From Acidobacteriota bacterium (lineage in GTDB: Bacteria; Acidobacteriota; Blastocatellia; Pyrinomonadales; Pyrinomonadaceae), in the NCBI GenBank assembly GCA_023436495.1, contig JAEZIT010000082.1:1-7018 (forward strand): 7,018 nucleotides of DNA, read 5' to 3'. Of the stretch, positions 1 through 4,313 are shown one piece after another (within the stretch, counting starts at the first letter, position 1; every line of letters begins with the position of its first letter). The notes under the pieces were generated by a model. The model searched no databases. It had not been told where the DNA came from and was given only the letters and a program-made list of their open reading frames with translations. Position numbers and translations under genes: made by a program.

Positions 1-665
1 TCGTCCAGGTCTCCACGGACGAGGTCATGGGCAGCCTTCGCGACGGCAGCGACGATTATTTTACGGAATCCACTCCGCTGCAGCCGAATTCGCCCTATGC
101 CGCATCGAAGGCCGCCGCGGAATTCGTTGTGCGTGCTGCACGGGAAACTTTCGGTGTCGACGCTGTCGTGACACGATGCGGCAATAATTACGGGCCGCGG
201 CAATTCCCTGAAAAGCTGATCCCGCTGATGATCGCGAACGCGATGAACGACGAACCGCTGCCCGTTTACGGCGACGGCATGAACGTCCGCGATTGGATAT
301 ATGTCGAAGATCACTGCCGCGCCGTGTGGCTGGCGTATGAAAAAGGCGTTTCAGGCGAGGCTTACAATATCGGCGCGCGGAACGAGCAGCATAATATCGA
401 CGTGGTAAAGGCCATCCTCGACGCCCTCGGCAAACCGCATAGCCTGATCAAATTCGTCACCGACCGGCTAGGTCACGACCGCCGCTATGCCATCGATCCC
501 GCTAAGGCGGAGACCGAGCTCGGCTGGAAACCGCAAACTACGTGGTCCGACGGGCTTCGAAAAACGATCGATTGGTATCTTTCGAACCAGGATTGGGTCA
601 GCCACGTCCGCAACGGCGAATATCGCGAATACTACCGGACAATGTACGGAACTAACGTCAAATGA
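1..665 (+). CDS. rfbB: dTDP-glucose 4,6-dehydratase, 5'-truncated by window edge
   Basis: This enzyme dehydrates dTDP-D-glucose to dTDP-4-keto-6-deoxy-D-glucose with bound NAD+, the second step of dTDP-L-rhamnose synthesis in the cytoplasm. The frame is open from nt 3, so the gene enters from the left; the ATG at 27 is an internal codon, not the start. The 220 visible residues begin with VQVSTDEV, which contains the family's catalytic Thr-Asp-Glu triad (nt 15-23). The catalytic YxxxK follows as YAASK (Tyr 96-98, Lys 108-110). Further family signatures are RCGNNYGPRQFPEKLIPLMI, the PVYGDG loop and RDWIYVEDHC. Since TDE lies near residue 135 in known RmlB proteins, roughly 125 residues are missing upstream. 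One small oddity is Met where DEVYG is usual. The stop codon overlaps the start of rfbD (ATGA), so the two genes form an operon. A related NDP-sugar dehydratase is possible, but the motifs and the rfbD neighbour favour RfbB. Confidence 0.95.
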   Translation, partial: VQVSTDEVMGSLRDGSDDYFTESTPLQPNSPYAASKAAAEFVVRAARETFGVDAVVTRCGNNYGPRQFPEKLIPLMIANAMNDEPLPVYGDGMNVRDWIYVEDHCRAVWLAYEKGVSGEAYNIGARNEQHNIDVVKAILDALGKPHSLIKFVTDRLGHDRRYAIDPAKAETELGWKPQTTWSDGLRKTIDWYLSNQDWVSHVRNGEYREYYRTMYGTNVK

Positions 666-1507
666 AAGTACTGATAACCGGCGCGAACGGCATGGTCGCG
701 AAGGCAGCGATAAAGCATTGCGGATCGATAGGTGACGAGGTCGCGGCGCTCACGCGTCAGGAACTTGATATCGGCGATGCCGCTGCCGTTAACGACACGA
801 TCGCCTCGATCCGCCCCGATGCCGTTATAAATTGCGCGGCATATACGAACGTCGACGGTGCCGAAAGTGACACGGATGCCGCATTTCGAGCCAACGCCGA
901 AGGAGTCCGCAATCTTGCGGCCGCTTGTAAAAGCACCGATGCCCGGTTCGTAACTATCTCCACTGACTACGTTTTCGACGGTGCCAATATAGGTTTTTAC
1001 ACGCAGCGCGATACACCGGCTCCGCAAGGCGTCTATGGACGCTCGAAACTCGACGGTGAACGCCTCGCCGCGGCGGAATACGCACGGACCATCATTGTCC
1101 GGACGGGTTGGATATACGGCAGCGGCGGCACGAATTTTCTGAGCGTAATGGACCAACTGCTCGCCGAAGGCAAACCGGTCAAGGCGATATTTGACGCATA
1201 TGGCACGCCGACGTTCGCCGGCGACCTCGCGGTTCGTTTGCGCGAGCTTGCCGAACTCGACCTGCCGGCCATTTTCCATGTGACAAACTCCGGCCCCGGT
1301 ACCAGCTATTACGGATTCGCCGAAAAGGTCTGCGAGATCGGCGGTTTTGACAAAAGCTTGCTCGAACAAGTTTCAAATTCCGCTCTCCAGCGTCCGGCGC
1401 CGCGTCCTGCGAGTTCCAAGCTCGCATGCCTTTTTAGCGAACGCTTCGGGCTCGAACCGCTGCCGGATTGGGAAGACGCCCTCTCGCGCCATCTGAACCG
1501 CACGTAA
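662..1507 (+). CDS. rfbD: dTDP-4-dehydrorhamnose reductase
   Basis: This cytoplasmic enzyme reduces dTDP-4-keto-L-rhamnose to dTDP-L-rhamnose with NAD(P)H, the final step of the pathway. The 281 residues form a complete extended short-chain dehydrogenase. The N-terminal nucleotide-binding loop is GANGMVA (residues 7-13), followed by NCAAYTNVDGAE (58-69), STDYVFDG (100-107, catalytic Thr101) and the catalytic pair YGRSK (Tyr125, Lys129). RTGWIYGSGGTNF (147-159), the YGTPT segment (180-184) and the C-terminal RPAPRPASSKL stretch are also typical of RmlD. The length is close to the usual 280-300. The start is fixed by the 4-base ATGA overlap with rfbB, with only a weak GGA-type ribosome site upstream, so translational coupling is likely. 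The third glycine of GxxGxxG is Ala13, a tolerated-looking change. The stop codon overlaps the A-run that forms part of the downstream terminator. rfbA and rfbC are not in the window and may lie to the left. Confidence 0.96.
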   Translation: MKVLITGANGMVAKAAIKHCGSIGDEVAALTRQELDIGDAAAVNDTIASIRPDAVINCAAYTNVDGAESDTDAAFRANAEGVRNLAAACKSTDARFVTISTDYVFDGANIGFYTQRDTPAPQGVYGRSKLDGERLAAAEYARTIIVRTGWIYGSGGTNFLSVMDQLLAEGKPVKAIFDAYGTPTFAGDLAVRLRELAELDLPAIFHVTNSGPGTSYYGFAEKVCEIGGFDKSLLEQVSNSALQRPAPRPASSKLACLFSERFGLEPLPDWEDALSRHLNRT

Positions 1508-1543
1508 AAAAGACGCGAACCCTTTCGGATTCGCGTCGTCTTT
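1506..1543 (-). terminator. Rho-independent terminator between convergent genes, probably bidirectional
   Basis: An 8-bp perfect stem pairs GACGCGAA (1512-1519) with TTCGCGTC (1530-1537). Two further C-G pairs (1521-1522 with 1527-1528) sit inside across a single mismatch, leaving a small TTTC loop. Read on the minus strand, the stem is followed directly by six T residues (complement of 1506-1511), the classic intrinsic form that would end the kinase transcript. Read on the plus strand, it is followed by GTCTTT, a weaker T-tract, so it may also end the rfbBD transcript. The A-run at 1506-1511 shares bases with the rfbD TAA stop. An alternative pairing of AAAGAC (1509-1514) with GTCTTT (1538-1543) would lengthen the plus-strand hairpin with a bulge. 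Confidence 0.85.
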
Positions 1544-1562
1544 CAAAACCTGGCTATTGTCT

Positions 1563-4070
1563 TTATCCCTTTGTTTGATGGATCGAGTGGGTTTCCTCCA
1601 TTACAGGAGTGCTCTCGTCGGCCTCGGACCGGGTGTAATACTGGTAATATCCGCCCCCGTAATAATCGTAATCCAGCGAACTCGTCTTGATGCCGTTCAA
1701 CACGACACCATAAATTCGGGCCCCGATATTTCCCAGCCTTTGCTTGAATCGCCGCATCAGGTGGATCGAGCTCTTGCCCGCCATCGCCACCAGCACAACG
1801 CCGTCAACCAGCGTTGAAAGGATCGCCGCATCCGTGAACGATATTGCCGGCGGCGAATCGATGATGACATGTTTGAACCTTCCCTTCAGGAACTGAAGCA
1901 GGTTCTTCATCTCGTTCGAGCTGAGCAATTCGGCCGGGTTCGGCGGGATCGGGCCGCTTGTGATTATCTTCAGTTTCGGCAGATTTCGGCACGTCTTGAG
2001 CAGATTTTCGGTGTTCCGCTCGCCCGACAAATAGTTCGTCAGGCCCTGCGTGTTCTCAAGGCCAAAATAATTGTGAATTCGCGGCCGCCTGAGGTCGCAA
2101 TCGATAATGACAACATCCACATCGGATTGTGCCAGCGTGATCGCGGTATTGATCGCCGTCGTCGTCTTGCCTTCTGACGGCTGAGACGATGTGATCAGGA
2201 TCGTCTGCGGAGGCTTTCCGGCGGACGAGAACAGCAAAGACGTGCGCAAGTGTCGATATGCCTCTGCCATCGGCGATTGCCGTTCCTCGAGCGCTATCAA
2301 GCCTGTGGACAATGCCTCGGAACTGCCATTTCCTGTACCGAGGCTCAACCGACGGCTCTCGACGCCCGCATGGTGCGGGATCAAGGCAAGTGTAGGCAAG
2401 CCCAGATGCCTGCCGACGTCGTCGGAAGACCTGACCGAATCGTCAAGGTAATCAAGAAGGAACGCAAGCCCGATCCCCGCGGCCAGCGACATCAGAAACA
2501 CGACCATGATATTGCGGTTCCGCTGCGGCCCTGTGAATATTGCCGGGCCTGCCGTGGTCGTGACCTTGATATTGTTCGGACGGTCGCTTGCGATGGCCAG
2601 CTCCTGTTCCTTCTGCCGCTGGGTGTAGGTATCAAGCAAGTTCCGATTCGTCTCGATCTCACGTTTCAGCGTGATCAATCTGGTCTGTGCCTGTCCCTGT
2701 ACGTTTGCCGCTGCTGATTCCGTTTCATACGCGGCCAGTGCCTGTCCCTCTTCCTTGCGCTTTGCATCGAGCTGCGATTTAAGTGCGACAAGGGCACCGC
2801 CCACGGCGTCCCGCTCGATCTTCTTCTGGTCACGTTCGATTATTTCCGAAACTTCTTTCTCGGTCTTTGCCTTTGTCGTCCCGAGTGATTCGATCCGTGC
2901 GACCAGCGCCAGGATCTGCGGATGCTCGTCCGTATACTTCACCGCGAGCGATTTCTTCTCCGCCTCGGCTTCCTGTATCTGTTTTTCGATATCGCGGATC
3001 TGGTCCTGCAGCTTCGCTTTTCGCTCCGTGTTGAGCCGCATCGTGTCCTGAAAGATCTTGTTTTCGTAGAGGTCGGGAATATTCATCCCTTCGCCGCGGG
3101 TATTCGCCGCCACCGCCGCATTATAGCGTCCTTCGAGCTGTCGGCGGCTTTCCATTGCCTTCAGCCACGTCTCGCTCAAACTCTGCAGCCGGGCCGCGGA
3201 AAGGTCCTGGCCTTTTTCCTGCAGCGGCAGATCGCTCGACCGCATATAGGCAATAAGGTCGGCTTCCTGAACGCTGATCGTATTTTTCAGTTCTTCGATC
3301 GATTTTGTAAGGTCGTTATAGGCTTCCTTCGCACCCTGCATCTCGCGTTCCGCGTCCTGCTCGATAAAGATCTCCGCAACGGTGTCGGCTATTTTGGGTG
3401 CGATCTCTCTCGCTTCGGTAATTATCGCGACGTTGACGAGGTTGGTCTGCGGCTGCTGCTCGACGATCAGCGAGCCGGCGAAATATGCCGCGTATTGTTC
3501 GGCACGAGCATTTTCCTCGGGCGTAAGCGCCGCTTCACTGCCCGTACCGGCGCCCGCTTCGTTCAAGACCGGAAGCGAATCTGCCGCGGGCTCCTGCTTA
3601 TCGCTTGTAAAGACGGATTTCAGCCCGGACAAAACGCCGCCGCTGCGATTCCCAAACAAATTCGGTTCCCTGTGAAGCCCGAGCCTGATGACAACCTTTT
3701 TCATCAGGTCAGGGCTCTGCAGCAGCCTTAGCTGTGTGTTGTAATAATTCTGATCGCTCCCGAAATTGATATTGATCGAATCTTTTGACTGGTCCCGCGA
3801 TTTTCGCGGCTCGATCATCAATTCGGTCGAGGCCATATACTTTGACGGCATCCGGTACATATACAATGCCGCCGCGGCCGTCGCGATCACCGTGATCGCA
3901 ATAATGATCGGCAGCCGCTTTGAGACAATGCTGAAATAATGCCGCAGCGAACGTTTGCCGTCGAACGACTCGTCGTCATAAAACGACGAATACCCGCCCG
4001 CATATTCATGACTGCCGTTCTGAAGGTCCGTGTGGGTGGGAAGCGGAGTTAACCTTTGATCGTTTTCCAT
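1563..4070 (-). CDS. Wzc-like polysaccharide co-polymerase with C-terminal tyrosine autokinase (BY-kinase)
   Basis: This inner-membrane protein regulates chain length and export of capsule or exopolysaccharide, with autophosphorylation of its tyrosine tail controlling oligomer state. In order, the 835 residues show a cytoplasmic N-terminus of about 50 residues, a first membrane helix (~53-72), a large periplasmic region with Wzz-type start (YMASTELMIEP, 78-88) and charged coiled coils (~240-300 and ~340-490), a second helix (~519-540), then the kinase. Kinase motifs are the activation/oligomerisation ExxRxxR (Glu603, Arg606, Arg609), Walker A SSQPSEGKTTT (628-638, Lys635), Walker A' VVIIDCDLRRPR (653-664) and Walker B HVIIDSPP (734-741). 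The tail carries seven tyrosines (801, 803, 804, 808, 809, 811, 812). All catalytic motifs are intact. The ATG at 4068-4070 has no clear Shine-Dalgarno. The gene appears monocistronic, with a terminator just downstream and no wza exporter or wzb phosphatase gene beside it. The Wzc/EpsB-type assignment is firm; the particular polymer is inferred from the adjacent rhamnose genes. Confidence 0.95.
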   Translation of the reverse strand: MENDQRLTPLPTHTDLQNGSHEYAGGYSSFYDDESFDGKRSLRHYFSIVSKRLPIIIAITVIATAAAALYMYRMPSKYMASTELMIEPRKSRDQSKDSININFGSDQNYYNTQLRLLQSPDLMKKVVIRLGLHREPNLFGNRSGGVLSGLKSVFTSDKQEPAADSLPVLNEAGAGTGSEAALTPEENARAEQYAAYFAGSLIVEQQPQTNLVNVAIITEAREIAPKIADTVAEIFIEQDAEREMQGAKEAYNDLTKSIEELKNTISVQEADLIAYMRSSDLPLQEKGQDLSAARLQSLSETWLKAMESRRQLEGRYNAAVAANTRGEGMNIPDLYENKIFQDTMRLNTERKAKLQDQIRDIEKQIQEAEAEKKSLAVKYTDEHPQILALVARIESLGTTKAKTEKEVSEIIERDQKKIERDAVGGALVALKSQLDAKRKEEGQALAAYETESAAANVQGQAQTRLITLKREIETNRNLLDTYTQRQKEQELAIASDRPNNIKVTTTAGPAIFTGPQRNRNIMVVFLMSLAAGIGLAFLLDYLDDSVRSSDDVGRHLGLPTLALIPHHAGVESRRLSLGTGNGSSEALSTGLIALEERQSPMAEAYRHLRTSLLFSSAGKPPQTILITSSQPSEGKTTTAINTAITLAQSDVDVVIIDCDLRRPRIHNYFGLENTQGLTNYLSGERNTENLLKTCRNLPKLKIITSGPIPPNPAELLSSNEMKNLLQFLKGRFKHVIIDSPPAISFTDAAILSTLVDGVVLVAMAGKSSIHLMRRFKQRLGNIGARIYGVVLNGIKTSSLDYDYYGGGYYQYYTRSEADESTPVMEETHSIHQTKG

Positions 4071-4100
4071 ACTGCAGCGGCTAATTGCCGATAAACCTTT

Positions 4101-4129
4101 ATAAATACAATAGAATTCTCTTTAAGCAA
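4101..4129 (-). promoter_or_regulatory. Candidate sigma70-type promoter of the tyrosine kinase gene
   Basis: Read on the minus strand, TTGCTT (complement of 4124-4129) is followed after 16 bases by TATTTA (complement of 4102-4107), a passable -35/-10 pair in the AT-rich stretch nearest the kinase start. The predicted transcript would begin near 4095, leaving an untranslated leader of roughly 25 bases. The leader has no purine-rich ribosome site. The match is moderate, and shifting the -10 by a few bases (for example TTATAA) is equally possible. Confidence 0.4.
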
Positions 4130-4148
4130 ATGTGTTTTATAACACATT
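4129..4148. repeat. Perfect 8-bp inverted repeat, possible operator
   Basis: AATGTGTT (4129-4136) and AACACATT (4141-4148) are exact reverse complements separated by TTAT. The 20-base element abuts the upstream edge of the candidate -35 of the kinase gene (4124-4129). It lacks a GC-rich stem and a following T-tract, so it does not look like a terminator. Its size and symmetry fit a site for a dimeric helix-turn-helix regulator. Neither a regulator nor a second copy is visible in the window, so the operator role is inference. Confidence 0.5.
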
Positions 4149-4259
4149 CAGCCCCCGATTTCACACTTTCTAGCGTACTTTCCGCGTATATTCGGGCAAA
4201 GCGGGCAGCCGATATGTCCGATTCGGCCGGTGCCTGCTTTGGTTTGCCCCTGTTTGAGG

Positions 4260-4268
4260 TGGTAAAAT
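4260..4268 (+). promoter_or_regulatory. Candidate extended -10 promoter of the oxidoreductase gene
   Basis: TG (4260-4261) plus one base plus TAAAAT (4263-4268) matches the extended -10 form of sigma70 promoters, which can work without a good -35. No convincing -35 is found at 16-18 bases upstream. Transcription would start near 4275, giving a leader of about 40 bases. Competing -10-like sequences are TATATT (4285-4290) and TAATAC (4303-4308); the last would place the transcript start almost at the ATG, giving a leaderless mRNA. The choice cannot be settled from sequence. Confidence 0.3.
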
Positions 4269-4313
4269 GCCCATTTAAACTTTTTATATTATTCCTTGAT
4301 TTAATACGCCTAT

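Larger units (their letters stand above)
4071..4313. other. AT-rich divergent intergenic region
   Basis: This 243-base gap separates the starts of the kinase (leftward) and the oxidoreductase (rightward), so both sets of expression signals must lie here. It is clearly richer in A and T than the flanking genes, mainly at its two ends (about 4091-4148 and 4263-4306). The GC-richer middle (about 4150-4250) shows no stem-loop or coding signal I can support. An open frame from 4085 across it has no recognisable protein features. No tRNA-like or riboswitch-like structure was recognised. Confidence 0.7.

Noticed and set aside
27..665. ATG at 27 as the true start of rfbB
   Set aside because: The frame is open upstream and the preceding codons encode VSTDEV with the catalytic triad, so the gene continues to the left of the window.
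632..1369. 245-codon open frame on the minus strand
   Set aside because: It is antisense to rfbD, which has full-length homology to a known family. The antisense product shows no recognisable domain.
2922..3731. 269-codon open frame on the plus strand
   Set aside because: It lies antisense to the coiled-coil part of the BY-kinase. The Leu/Phe/Arg-rich product is what complementing Glu/Lys/Ala codons gives.
4193..4207. Short direct repeat CGGGCA (4193-4198 and 4202-4207)
   Set aside because: Two six-base copies nine bases apart are within chance expectation, and they are not placed at a promoter element.
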